A program made the position numbers and the translations under genes. Positions 40,653-52,855 of a stretch of DNA of 64,000 bases are shown here, one piece after another. The stretch spans positions 62,001 through 126,000 of the forward strand of contig NZ_JAFEJU010000001.1 of the NCBI RefSeq assembly GCF_018555455.1, written 5' to 3'. Source of the stretch: Bifidobacterium colobi. GTDB lineage: Bacteria > Actinomycetota > Actinomycetes > Actinomycetales > Bifidobacteriaceae. The stretch's first letter is position 1, and the number at the start of each line of letters is the position of its first letter. The notes under the pieces are model-generated. The model searched no databases and was not told the DNA's origin. It saw nothing but the letters and a program-made list of their open reading frames with translations.

Positions 40653-41809
40653 CGATTCGACTCCTCTTCGCCATTGGATTCGCCGGCATCAGTGTGCTCG
40701 ACTTCCTGAGCCAGGCGAGCAAAGTATGCCTGCAACTCATCTGATGTAATCACCGAGGTCGCCTGCTCATCCAGCGGCTGTGCCGGTGACGGATGCTCAG
40801 CCACTGCGGCACCCGGCTCAGTCCAAGCAGACTGTTGCGCAGGTTCCTGCGCAGCCTGAGCCTGCTGGTCGGCCACCAGATTGCGCGCGGACGGATCGAC
40901 AATCACCGGTGAAGTCATCTCGACGGATTCCTCTTCAGCAGCCTTGCGCCCACGGCGATGCGAGGCATGACGGCGATGCTTGCGGGAAGGCGCGGATTCG
41001 GGCAACTTGGCATTGACCAGCCCCTGTTCGGCGCGCTCGGCGAACGACAAATCCGTATGAATCGTAGCCTTGCCTTCCACCATGCGCTTACGACGCTTAT
41101 GCGGCGGCATGGCGAACACCGATGCGCACAGTATGGCGACTACGGCCAGCAATCCGCCGGACAGGTAGAACGGCATCGCGAAGTCCGGCACCTGCGAACG
41201 CACCCAGTTGAGCGACACCGTGGCTCCCGTGCTGCCGCCGCCCTTACCGAGATCGATAATCGCCATAGTGGAATCATCGGTTTTCTCGCTGGTCAGCATC
41301 ACGCCGTTTTTGCCGCACTTGACCTGCGACCACATATCGGAATCCTTGAACGCCACCGCATCGGCCTCATTGGTGGCCGTGTTCTGGCCGGTGGCTTTGC
41401 CGGTCTGTGTGGCCAGCGTGTTCCAAGACTGCAACCCGCTGATGCGCATATAGGAGCTTTCGGAGGCCACCCAACCGGCCACGTCCTTGGACGATCCCAA
41501 CGCCACGCAGGTCTGGGTCTTGGTGGAAGCGGGGTTGACGCTCAACGTGACTTTCTTATCGAGCAGCGAAAGCACTCCCGGGTCGGTCACGATATATCGG
41601 GCGCCCACAATGGTGGATGTTGCAGTGATCTCACTCGAGGGTTTCCACATCGTGGCGTTCAGCACACCCAATACCACGGATGCCACGGCCAGCAGGCCGA
41701 AAATTGGTGTCACGATGCCTCGCATGATCATGGCATGACGAGTCGGGCGCGCCGCGCGCTTGGGCTCGCTCTCCTGATCTGGACTCTTGGTCTGTTCTTG
41801 AACACTCAT
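40649..41809 (-). CDS. Hypothetical two-helix membrane protein
   Basis: 386 residues, not recognised. A cytoplasmic N-terminus (QEQTKSPDQESEPKRAARPT) leads to a helix at about 30-50 (GIVTPIFGLLAVASVVLGVL). An extracellular domain of about 150 residues follows, then a second helix (MPFYLSGGLLAVVAILCASV). A roughly 150-residue charged cytoplasmic tail includes RKHRRHASHRRGRKAAEEE. It is first in a two-gene operon with the lipoprotein. The topology suggests a link between envelope and cytoplasm. Confidence 0.75.
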   Translation of the reverse strand: MSVQEQTKSPDQESEPKRAARPTRHAMIMRGIVTPIFGLLAVASVVLGVLNATMWKPSSEITATSTIVGARYIVTDPGVLSLLDKKVTLSVNPASTKTQTCVALGSSKDVAGWVASESSYMRISGLQSWNTLATQTGKATGQNTATNEADAVAFKDSDMWSQVKCGKNGVMLTSEKTDDSTMAIIDLGKGGGSTGATVSLNWVRSQVPDFAMPFYLSGGLLAVVAILCASVFAMPPHKRRKRMVEGKATIHTDLSFAERAEQGLVNAKLPESAPSRKHRRHASHRRGRKAAEEESVEMTSPVIVDPSARNLVADQQAQAAQEPAQQSAWTEPGAAVAEHPSPAQPLDEQATSVITSDELQAYFARLAQEVEHTDAGESNGEEESNR

Positions 41810-41889
41810 AACGACACCATTCTACAATCTTCACCTGTCTATTACCTTGGAACGCGAAAAATCAGGGTTTACCGGTACGCTGGAGAGCC

Positions 41890-42837
41890 ATGCGTAAGTC
41901 TTATTTCCAGCCGCTGCTTAAAGCTGCGGCGTTGGCCTGCTCGTTGGCCATGTGCGTCTCACTCGCAGCCTGCTCCAGCTCGTCATCATCCGATTCCAAG
42001 AACTCCTCCAAGTCCTCCGCCAACCAGATTGCCGGCGTAACCGCCAAGGGTAAGCTCGGCGAGAAGCCGACCATCTCCTTCAATGCACCGATGACCGTGT
42101 CCGACGGCTCCTATGTGGTGCTCCAGCAGGGCAATGGCGACACCATCGAGGACGGCGATCGCGTCTGCGCCCAGGGCATCGCGCTGAACGCCAAGGACGG
42201 CACCGAGCTGATGGACACATGGACCAAGAACACCCCGGACTGCTCAATCAAGGTGGACTCCTCCACGCTGTCCTCCACCTACTACAACCAGATCAAGGGC
42301 GCGAAAATCAACACCACCATTGCCTTTGGTGTGAACGATACTTCCTCCAGCTACTCCTATATCATGGCGATGACCTTCGTCTCCAAGTCCAAGGATCTTG
42401 AGAAGGCCACCGGCGAAGAAGTCAAGGATGTGCCGGCCAACCTGCCGAAGGTGACCCGTGCCAAGAACGGCAAGCCCTCGATTGATATGAACGGTCAGGG
42501 CGCAGCGGATTCGCTGGTCGCGCAGACGCTGATTAAGGGCTCCGGCAAGAAGTTGACCGACAAGAACACTGTGGTGGTCAAGTACTCCGGTTGGCTCACT
42601 GATGGTACCCAGTTCGATTCGTCCTGGACCAAGAACACTACACTTGATGCCGATCTGTATTCCGGCGGTCAGCACACGGTGATCACTGGCTGGCAGAAGG
42701 GTTTGGTCGGCCAGACCGTCGGTTCCCAGGTGCTGTTGGTGATTCCACCGGATGAGGGCTATGGCACCACTGCTCAGGGCTCGATTCCCGCGAACTCCAC
42801 GCTGGTGTTTGTGATTGATATTCTTGCCGCATACTAA
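41890..42837 (+). CDS. FKBP-type peptidyl-prolyl cis-trans isomerase lipoprotein
   Basis: 315 residues. Signal LKAAALACSLAMCVSLAAC with lipobox LAAC, then a Ser/Lys linker. The C-terminal FKBP domain (about 215-315) shows VVKYSGWLTDGTQFDSSWTK, GGQHTVITGWQKGLVGQTVG, VLLVIPPDEGYGTTAQGSIP and a final LVFVIDILAAY. The central region (about 55-185) looks like a degenerate FKBP repeat. It is anchored outside the membrane and likely assists folding of exported proteins. Confidence 0.9.
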   Translation: MRKSYFQPLLKAAALACSLAMCVSLAACSSSSSSDSKNSSKSSANQIAGVTAKGKLGEKPTISFNAPMTVSDGSYVVLQQGNGDTIEDGDRVCAQGIALNAKDGTELMDTWTKNTPDCSIKVDSSTLSSTYYNQIKGAKINTTIAFGVNDTSSSYSYIMAMTFVSKSKDLEKATGEEVKDVPANLPKVTRAKNGKPSIDMNGQGAADSLVAQTLIKGSGKKLTDKNTVVVKYSGWLTDGTQFDSSWTKNTTLDADLYSGGQHTVITGWQKGLVGQTVGSQVLLVIPPDEGYGTTAQGSIPANSTLVFVIDILAAY

Positions 42838-42868
42838 CAGCCACCAACCATTGCGGTTGTTTCTTTAC

Positions 42869-42898
42869 GGGGAGTTTCGGATTGTTCCGGAACTCCCC
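42869..42898 (+). terminator. Terminator of the FKBP gene
   Basis: GGGGAGTTTCGG / CCGGAACTCCCC stem followed by TTCTTAT. Confidence 0.7.
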
Positions 42899-43017
42899 TT
42901 CTTATACTCTCGGCCCTCTTGTCAGGAAGCTGCTCCGGCTGCATTATCACCGGTTGCCTGAAGGGCAATTCGTGAGCATAAGTCTTTTCGGCATGCGGTA
43001 CGTTACAGTGGGTGCCT

Positions 43018-43770
43018 ATGCGCATTATTGTTGCCGACTGCTCGGCCGAATACTCCGGCCGACTCAACGCCACACTTCCGCTGGCCAAACGTGTACTGCT
43101 TATCAAGGCTGATTCCAGCCTGCTGATCTTCTCCGAACTGGGCTCCTATAAACCGCTCAACTGGATGACCGCGCCATGCACCATCAAGGAGCTCACTCCG
43201 AACTTTTCGCGCGAAAAGGACGCAAATCACGTGTCCGAACCCTCCCAAACGTCCTTTTCGCACGAAACGGACGGGAAGGGGGCGGAAAAAATACTGCGCG
43301 TCACCGCCGATAAAGGTTCGGATGTACTGGAAGTCACGCTGCAGCACGTGTATTCCGATGAATCCTATGACTTGGGCGAGGATCCCGGACTGATCAAAGA
43401 CGGCGTGGAGGACCACCTGCAGCGCTATCTTGCCGAACAGATCGAACGCATCGGCAAGGGCGCCAAGTTGGTGCGCCGTGAATACCCGACCGCCATCGGT
43501 CCGGTGGACATTATGGCCATCAATGCCGAAGGCGAGCATGTGGCGGTGGAGATTAAGCGTCATGGTGGCATTGATGGCGTTGAACAATTGACCCGATACT
43601 GCGAGCTGCTCAACCGTGACCCGCTTTTGGCTCCGGTGCATGGCATCTTCGCCGCGCAAACCATCACTCCGCAGGCGCAGGTGCTGGCCAAGGACCGAGG
43701 CTTTACATGTCTGATTCTCGATTATGACGATATGAAAGGCACTGAGGATGATTCTTTGCGTCTGTTCTGA
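43018..43770 (+). CDS. nucS: Mismatch-specific endonuclease NucS/EndoMS with in-frame insertion
   Basis: 250 residues from ATG at 43018 (GTG at 43012 possible). N-terminal DNA-binding domain MRIIVADCSAEYSGRLNATL and LINxD-like VLLIKADSSLLIFSE. The C-terminal RecB-like nuclease has IGPVDIMAINAEGEHVAVEI, KRHGGIDGVEQLTRYCELL with catalytic D, E and K. NucS cuts mismatched DNA in actinobacteria that lack MutS/MutL. Residues about 62-90 form a polar insertion encoded by a palindrome-rich segment (43202-43269) between the two domains. Confidence 0.93.
   Translation: MRIIVADCSAEYSGRLNATLPLAKRVLLIKADSSLLIFSELGSYKPLNWMTAPCTIKELTPNFSREKDANHVSEPSQTSFSHETDGKGAEKILRVTADKGSDVLEVTLQHVYSDESYDLGEDPGLIKDGVEDHLQRYLAEQIERIGKGAKLVRREYPTAIGPVDIMAINAEGEHVAVEIKRHGGIDGVEQLTRYCELLNRDPLLAPVHGIFAAQTITPQAQVLAKDRGFTCLILDYDDMKGTEDDSLRLF
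43202..43269. repeat. Palindromic segment inside nucS
   Basis: It contains CTTTTCGCGCGAAAAG (a perfect 16-bp palindrome, 43203-43218). A longer inverted pair is formed by CGCGAAAAGGACG (to 43222) and CGTCCTTTTCGCACG (from 43250). It stays in frame. Confidence 0.75.
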
Positions 43771-43810
43771 CGCTACTGCCTGCGACCGCGGCGGCTATTG
43801 CCTCAGCAAC

Positions 43811-43857
43811 AAGTAAGGGGTTGTGCTCTGAACACATCAGAGCACAACCCCTTACTT
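43811..43857. terminator. Bidirectional terminator between nucS and the atp operon
   Basis: Perfect 21-bp stem, AAGTAAGGGGTTGTGCTCTGA and complement summarised as arms 43811-43831 / 43837-43857 with loop ACACA. It probably ends both convergent transcripts. Confidence 0.75.
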
Positions 43858-43880
43858 CGTTATCGCGCTAGCAGTGCGAC

Positions 43881-44176
43881 TCAGGCCTCCACGCTGGAGT
43901 ACTGGACGTCGCGGCCACGCTCGACCGCTACGGTGAGCTTGTTCGAGTCGAAGGAGATGAATCCGTCGCTTACGTCGAACATATGGCGATTGCCATCGGG
44001 CTCAACCACGGTGAGCGTACCCTGCTTGATTACCGTGAGCACAGGCTCGTGATCCGGCAGGATACCCATGCCGCCTTCAGAGGCGGGGATGGTCACGCTG
44101 GCTGCTTCGCCGTGCCACACGGGATGGTCGGCAGCGACGATGTTCACCTTCATCGTGGTCTTTTCCGATTCAGCCA

Positions 44177-44177
<1 letters not shown>
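43881..44177 (-). CDS. atpC: ATP synthase epsilon subunit
   Basis: 98 residues. MKVNIVAADHPVWHGEAASV and GGMGILPDHEPVLTVIKQGT are the beta-sandwich of epsilon. The protein is short; the C-terminal helical hairpin that inhibits ATP hydrolysis in many bacteria is absent. It starts inside the atpD stop (TGATG overlap). Last gene of the operon. Confidence 0.93.
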
Positions 44178-45673
<1,496 letters not shown>

Positions 45674-46594
45674 CTACTCTTCCTTTGTGTTCAGTGCATC
45701 AGCACTGCCGATGATTTCGGTAAGTTCCTGGGTGATCGAAGCCTGACGGGAAGCATTGAGCTTACGGGTCAAATCATCGACCAGATTGCGTGCGTTGTCC
45801 GTTGCCGTGTGCATGGCGTTCTGGCGGCTTGCGGTCTCGGATGCCGCGGCAGTCAGCAGACATTCGTGGATACGGGACTGAACGTACTTCGGCAAGATGG
45901 CGTCCAGTACTTCGTCCAGGCTCGGCTCGAAGGCATACAGCGGCGGAATGTCCTCCGCGGCCTTTTCATTCTCCGGATCCGGAACCTTGGCTTCGCTCTC
46001 CACGATCTCGACAGGCAGCATGCGCAGCACACGCACCTTCTGAACCACCATGTTGATGAACTCGGTGAAGACAATGTAGAGCTCGGAAACTCCACCCTGC
46101 TCCGCCGGCTTCATGTAGGCGTCCATCAGTGTGTTGGAGATCGTCTCGGCGATCTCGACGCCGGGCTGATCGGTGTCGCCTTCCCATGTGGCCGCCACGT
46201 CACGGTTGCGGTACTTGTAGTACGTCGAACCACGACGGCCGTACACGAACAGCTCCGGCTGCTTGCCATCCGCCTCAAGACGGGCCAGCAGCGATTCCGT
46301 TTCACGGATAATCGAAGAGGTGTACGGGCCGGCCATGCCACGATCCGAGGTGAGGGCGAGAACAGCCACGCGAGGGTTGTTCTCGTCCTTCACTGCAATC
46401 GGATGCGTGATATGGGTATGTGCCACCAACGCTTGCACGGCATCGAAAATCGCATCGGTGTACGGCTTCGCGTTCAGGGCCACATCGCGGGCCTTGGCGA
46501 TATGCGAAGACGCAATCATCTCCTGAGCGTTGAAGATCTTCTCCAACGACTCAGTGGAGTGGATGCGTGATTTCAATGCGAGTTGCGAGCCCAT
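45674..46594 (-). CDS. atpG: ATP synthase gamma subunit
   Basis: 306 residues. The N-terminal helix GSQLALKSRIHSTESLEKIF and ALTSDRGMAGPYTSSIIRET are conserved, as is the C-terminal RQNAMHTATDNARNLVDDLT helix that turns inside the alpha3beta3 ring. It is 3 bp after atpA. Confidence 0.95.
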   Translation of the reverse strand: MGSQLALKSRIHSTESLEKIFNAQEMIASSHIAKARDVALNAKPYTDAIFDAVQALVAHTHITHPIAVKDENNPRVAVLALTSDRGMAGPYTSSIIRETESLLARLEADGKQPELFVYGRRGSTYYKYRNRDVAATWEGDTDQPGVEIAETISNTLMDAYMKPAEQGGVSELYIVFTEFINMVVQKVRVLRMLPVEIVESEAKVPDPENEKAAEDIPPLYAFEPSLDEVLDAILPKYVQSRIHECLLTAAASETASRQNAMHTATDNARNLVDDLTRKLNASRQASITQELTEIIGSADALNTKEE

Positions 46595-46597
46595 GGC

Positions 46598-48226
<1,629 letters not shown>

Positions 48227-48309
48227 GATCACTCCTTCTATTGGTTATTGTTCAGTCAAGTCTTTGCTTGTGTTCCGCTGCGCGGCAGGTACTGTTGGCA
48301 CCCAGTCGC

Positions 48310-49140
48310 TCAGTTGCTGCCCGCTTTCACGGTGCGGTTGAGGTGCTGCAGCTGGGCCACCACGGTGTTATCCGTGACTTCATCGCCCACCTGAATGCGC
48401 ATACCGCCCAGCACGCTCGGATCGACCACGGAGTTGATATGCACCGGACGTCCGGCCTTGGCCGAGTAGACCTTGACAAGACGTTCGATCTGCTCCTTCT
48501 TCAATGGGGTTGCGGTGGTCACCGTGACCATCGACTCGCCCATGTGACGGGAGAACTTGTTAATCAACCACTGGATGGTCTCCAGATAGCGGCGGCGGCG
48601 CAGATTGCAGGTGGCGTGCTCGGCAAGCCTCATCGTGATCTTGTTCAGACCCTTGCCTTCGAAGATCTCGCGGAACAGCTTCACGCGAGCTTCGCTGGGA
48701 GCCTGATCGTCGTACAGCTTGGCGCGCACGACAGGCAAGGTCAGCAATGCTGAATGCAGTCGAGAAAGCTCAATGGATACCTGCAACGTAGCGTCAGTGG
48801 CATCGGCGTAGTACATCATGGCGTCCACACCGAAGTCCTCCACCGCGTTGGCAATATCGCGGGCGCGGCTCCAACGACGGGCAACCAGATCGGTCATGAT
48901 CTCCACCGTCATCGGATGGGCTTCGCCCTTGAACAGTTCATTCAGCACCGCAACCTTATCGGCTACAGGTCGAGATGGATCGGTCAGTGCGCGTTCCAAC
49001 GCGATGTTGTGATCCAGCACACTGGTGATCTTGAACAGTTCGTTGCCGATTCGCCATGCATCCTCACGGGTGTCACGCAGCTTCGGGGCCAGCGAATCAC
49101 GCGACTCGCGGTCTGCAATACGAGATGCCTCTCCTCGCAT
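48310..49140 (-). CDS. atpH: ATP synthase delta subunit
   Basis: 276 residues from ATG at 49140, with GGAGGTGACC upstream. It is about 100 residues longer than E. coli delta (177). The conserved C-terminal MVTVTTATPLKKEQIERLVK and VVDPSVLGGMRIQVGDEVTD identify it. The longer N-terminal half is typical of actinobacteria. It joins F1 to the b-subunit stator. Confidence 0.92.
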   Translation of the reverse strand: MRGEASRIADRESRDSLAPKLRDTREDAWRIGNELFKITSVLDHNIALERALTDPSRPVADKVAVLNELFKGEAHPMTVEIMTDLVARRWSRARDIANAVEDFGVDAMMYYADATDATLQVSIELSRLHSALLTLPVVRAKLYDDQAPSEARVKLFREIFEGKGLNKITMRLAEHATCNLRRRRYLETIQWLINKFSRHMGESMVTVTTATPLKKEQIERLVKVYSAKAGRPVHINSVVDPSVLGGMRIQVGDEVTDNTVVAQLQHLNRTVKAGSN

Positions 49141-49186
49141 GGTCACCTCCCTTTCTGGTTACGGATGTTCCTGACGATGTTCACGG

Positions 49187-49708
49187 TCACTTCTTGGCGT
49201 CCAGGTCTGCAATCATGGAGTCAATCATCGAGGACTGCACATCGCTGTCCTGAAGCTTGGCACCAAGAATCTTGCCGGCCAGAGCGGTAGCCAAAGCACC
49301 GACCTCGCCCTTGAGCGAGACCATGGCCTGCTGCTGCTGGGATTCCAGCGAACGCTGAGCGTTGGCGGTAATCTGAGCGGCATCGGCTTCAGCACGGGCG
49401 CGGGCATCGGCAACGATATGCGATGCTTCGGCACGGGCGTCGTCGCGAATCTTGGCGGCTTCCACGCGGGCGTTGCTCAGCTGGCTCTCATACTTGGCCT
49501 TGGCTTCAGCAGCTTCCTTCTGAGCCTGTTCTGCCTTGGCGATACCGCCTTCAATCTTGGCGGTACGCTCATCAAAAATGGCCTGGAACTTCGGCATGAA
49601 GAACTTGTAGAAGAACACCGCGATGATGGCCAGAATAACCAGCGACCACACGATGTCGTAGACCTCGGGGATGAACAGGTTGATGCCGTTCTCTTCCGCT
49701 AAAGTCAT
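49187..49708 (-). CDS. atpF: ATP synthase b subunit
   Basis: 173 residues. One N-terminal helix (VYDIVWSLVILAIIAVFFYK) followed by a long Ala/Glu/Lys/Arg helix (AKAEQAQKEAAEAKAKYESQ) forming the peripheral stalk coiled coil. Confidence 0.95.
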   Translation of the reverse strand: MTLAEENGINLFIPEVYDIVWSLVILAIIAVFFYKFFMPKFQAIFDERTAKIEGGIAKAEQAQKEAAEAKAKYESQLSNARVEAAKIRDDARAEASHIVADARARAEADAAQITANAQRSLESQQQQAMVSLKGEVGALATALAGKILGAKLQDSDVQSSMIDSMIADLDAKK

Positions 49709-49797
49709 TGCCGTTCTCCTTTCATAGCTTCATTTCCGTTTGCGATTGCTTCGTTACCGCCGGCCGGCGTGCGCCGTGCGGCAGGCAACGGACGCGA

Positions 49798-50938
<1,141 letters not shown>

Positions 50939-51095
50939 TCTCACGCCTCCTGCTTCTTCAATGTCAGGTGTCAGTTTAGACCAGCGAGGTGGCCAAATGT
51001 GACGTATGCGTTACTTCTGGGGCCTCGCCTCGGAGCTCGCCGGGCGTGGACTGGAGTCGACGCTGCGGCATTCGGCTCCGAATGACTGAAAGGTG

Positions 51096-51124
51096 ATTAT
51101 TGGCCTGAGTTGGGACAATGTCAA
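51096..51124 (-). promoter_or_regulatory. Promoter of the atp operon
   Basis: On the minus strand TTGACA (51119-51124) and AATAAT (51096-51101) with a 17-bp spacer. It is the best promoter match upstream of atpB. Confidence 0.7.
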
Positions 51125-51277
51125 CATGGCGGAAAATCCTTGGCGTGTCTTGTGTGAAACCTACTGCGCTGTAGGCTTACCGCATTGTTATGGTTTATTT
51201 ACCAATATGTCTTGTCTATTAGACGGACACCCATAATGTGCTGCATTTCGATCATTATATTGTCCACATAATGAAAA

Positions 51278-51306
51278 TGTTGCTGTCCGATAACCGGACA
51301 GCAACA
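51278..51306 (-). terminator. Terminator of metA
   Basis: 12-bp perfect stem TGTTGCTGTCCG / CGGACAGCAACA. On the minus strand it is followed by TTTTCATT. Confidence 0.8.
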
Positions 51307-51396
51307 GTCATATGCACCGTGCAGCAACTCACATTCCGCGAATCACCCGACTCTCGTTGCAGAGGAGCCATTCGCGGGCAGCGGACCGAGGGGCAG

Positions 51397-52437
51397 TCAG
51401 ACCTGAGGAATCACCCCGTAGCCGTCATGCAGGAATGGCTCGAAGCCATCCTTACGTGGGCCTCCCGGCACATGGCGAATCGACCGGTCGGTGCCAAGCT
51501 TCTTTTCTTTCCTCAGTTCCGGCACCTCGCTCAGATCGTATGGCGTGGTCTGATACACCCAGTTCAGCCAGTTGCGCCACAGCAGGTTGCCATGCGCACG
51601 CCAGCTGAACAGTGGCTCCAGCGTCGGGTCGTCGTGCGGGAAGTAGTTTTTCGGGAACGGCACATTGGTCAGCCCCTTGGCCATATCGCGCTCGTACTCT
51701 TCGGCAAGCGTGTACTTGCCGTACTCCCAATGCCCCAGTGCGAACACTTCGGAGAAGTCACGCGTGGCCACCAGTCCTGGACCGGACTGCGGGCCCCACG
51801 TGAGCACCTGCAAGTCCTGCTTTTTCAACGCCAGATCCGCTTCGTTCACCCCCGCCAGACGCGAATGCGGCTGCAACGCGATCTCATCGAATCCATTGGT
51901 CAGGAAGCAGTATTCATCTTGCAGATACTGAGGGAACACGCCGAAGATTTTCTCCGGGTAATCGACTTTACACACGCCGTATCGGTAATACAGCGCGCCC
52001 ATAGCACCCCAGCACAGGTACATGGTGGAGAACACATGGGTGGATGCCCAGTCGAGGATGGTTTTGAATTCCTCCCAGTAATCCACGTCCTCGAACGGCA
52101 GATGCTCCACTGGAGCGCCGGTCACCACGAAACCGTCGTAATAATTGTCTTGGAACGCATCCAACGTCTCATAGAACTTCACCAGATGGTCGGCGGAAAC
52201 GTGCGTGGCCTCATGGGTGGAGGTCTTCATGAAATCGATCTCGACCTGCAACGGACTTTTTGAGATGAGGCGAAGCAACTGCGTTTCGGTCTCGATCTTC
52301 TTAGGCATCAGATTCAAAATCACCAGTTTGAGCGGGCGCACACGCTGACGCTCTGCTTCGGGCTTCTCAAGAGCGAAGATGCGCTCCGAGTCGAGAATGT
52401 CACGGGCCGGCAGGCCACTGGGAATTTTGATAGGCAT
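51397..52437 (-). CDS. metA: Homoserine O-acyltransferase MetA, predicted acetyl-CoA type
   Basis: 346 residues from MPIKIPSGLPARDILDSERI at 52437. The catalytic Cys142 lies in TMYLCWGAMGALYY, with H236 and E238 in ALGHWEYGKYT. Residue 111 is Glu (TGAPVEHLPFEDVDYW). In published MetA work the residue at 111 (Gly in E. coli, Glu in Bacillus) decides succinyl- versus acetyl-CoA use, so this enzyme is predicted to be a homoserine O-acetyltransferase. Its C-terminus is about 35 residues longer than E. coli MetA. It is monocistronic. Confidence 0.93.
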   Translation of the reverse strand: MPIKIPSGLPARDILDSERIFALEKPEAERQRVRPLKLVILNLMPKKIETETQLLRLISKSPLQVEIDFMKTSTHEATHVSADHLVKFYETLDAFQDNYYDGFVVTGAPVEHLPFEDVDYWEEFKTILDWASTHVFSTMYLCWGAMGALYYRYGVCKVDYPEKIFGVFPQYLQDEYCFLTNGFDEIALQPHSRLAGVNEADLALKKQDLQVLTWGPQSGPGLVATRDFSEVFALGHWEYGKYTLAEEYERDMAKGLTNVPFPKNYFPHDDPTLEPLFSWRAHGNLLWRNWLNWVYQTTPYDLSEVPELRKEKKLGTDRSIRHVPGGPRKDGFEPFLHDGYGVIPQV

Positions 52438-52631
52438 GTTCTCATTATGGCCGCGAATCGGATATGTTGCACCTTGCATGCGCAACTTTGCGCCGCGGAC
52501 CACATAGATTCCGCTTATGACGCGCACAATTATCATCCAAAACACCAGCCGCGACACGCCGATGGGAGTTACATATTGACATATTTTGATTCAACAGTAT
52601 TGTAGATAGAGCTGTCTGAAAGACAAGCCGA

Positions 52632-52705
52632 CGCGGGGTGGAGCAGCTCGGTAGCTCGCTGGGCTCATAACCCAGAGGTCCATGGTTCAAATCCATGCCC
52701 CGCTA
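52632..52705 (+). tRNA. Initiator tRNA-Met (CAT)
   Basis: Anticodon loop CTCATAA is closed by three G-C pairs (GGG/CCC). The first base C faces U at position 72, a mismatch typical of initiator tRNA. 5' CGCGGGGTGGAGCAG matches initiator sequences. Confidence 0.93.
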
Positions 52706-52715
52706 CTACAAGAAC

Positions 52716-52746
52716 AAGCCGGAATCCAAATGGGTTCCGGCTTTTT
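52716..52746 (+). terminator. Terminator of the initiator tRNA gene
   Basis: AAGCCGGAA / TTCCGGCTT followed by TTTCG. Confidence 0.85.
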
Positions 52747-52855
52747 CGTTGCCACGGCCAGCGATCCAGCGGTACAGCGCCAGCAGTCACCAGCTCCGAA
52801 TGTCACATATGCCGCTGCCGCTCAGGAGCCGATAGCAATCGCAACACCGTGGCTG

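Larger units (their letters stand above)
50939..51396. other. Intergenic region between the atp operon and metA
   Basis: 458 bp. It holds the atp promoter and a roughly 150-nt leader, a possible spacer region of low complexity, and the metA terminator at the right. No credible gene. Confidence 0.6.

Noticed and set aside
52632..52705. Initiator tRNA as an attachment site for an integrated element.
   Set aside because: No integrase and no repeated tRNA 3' end were found on either side.
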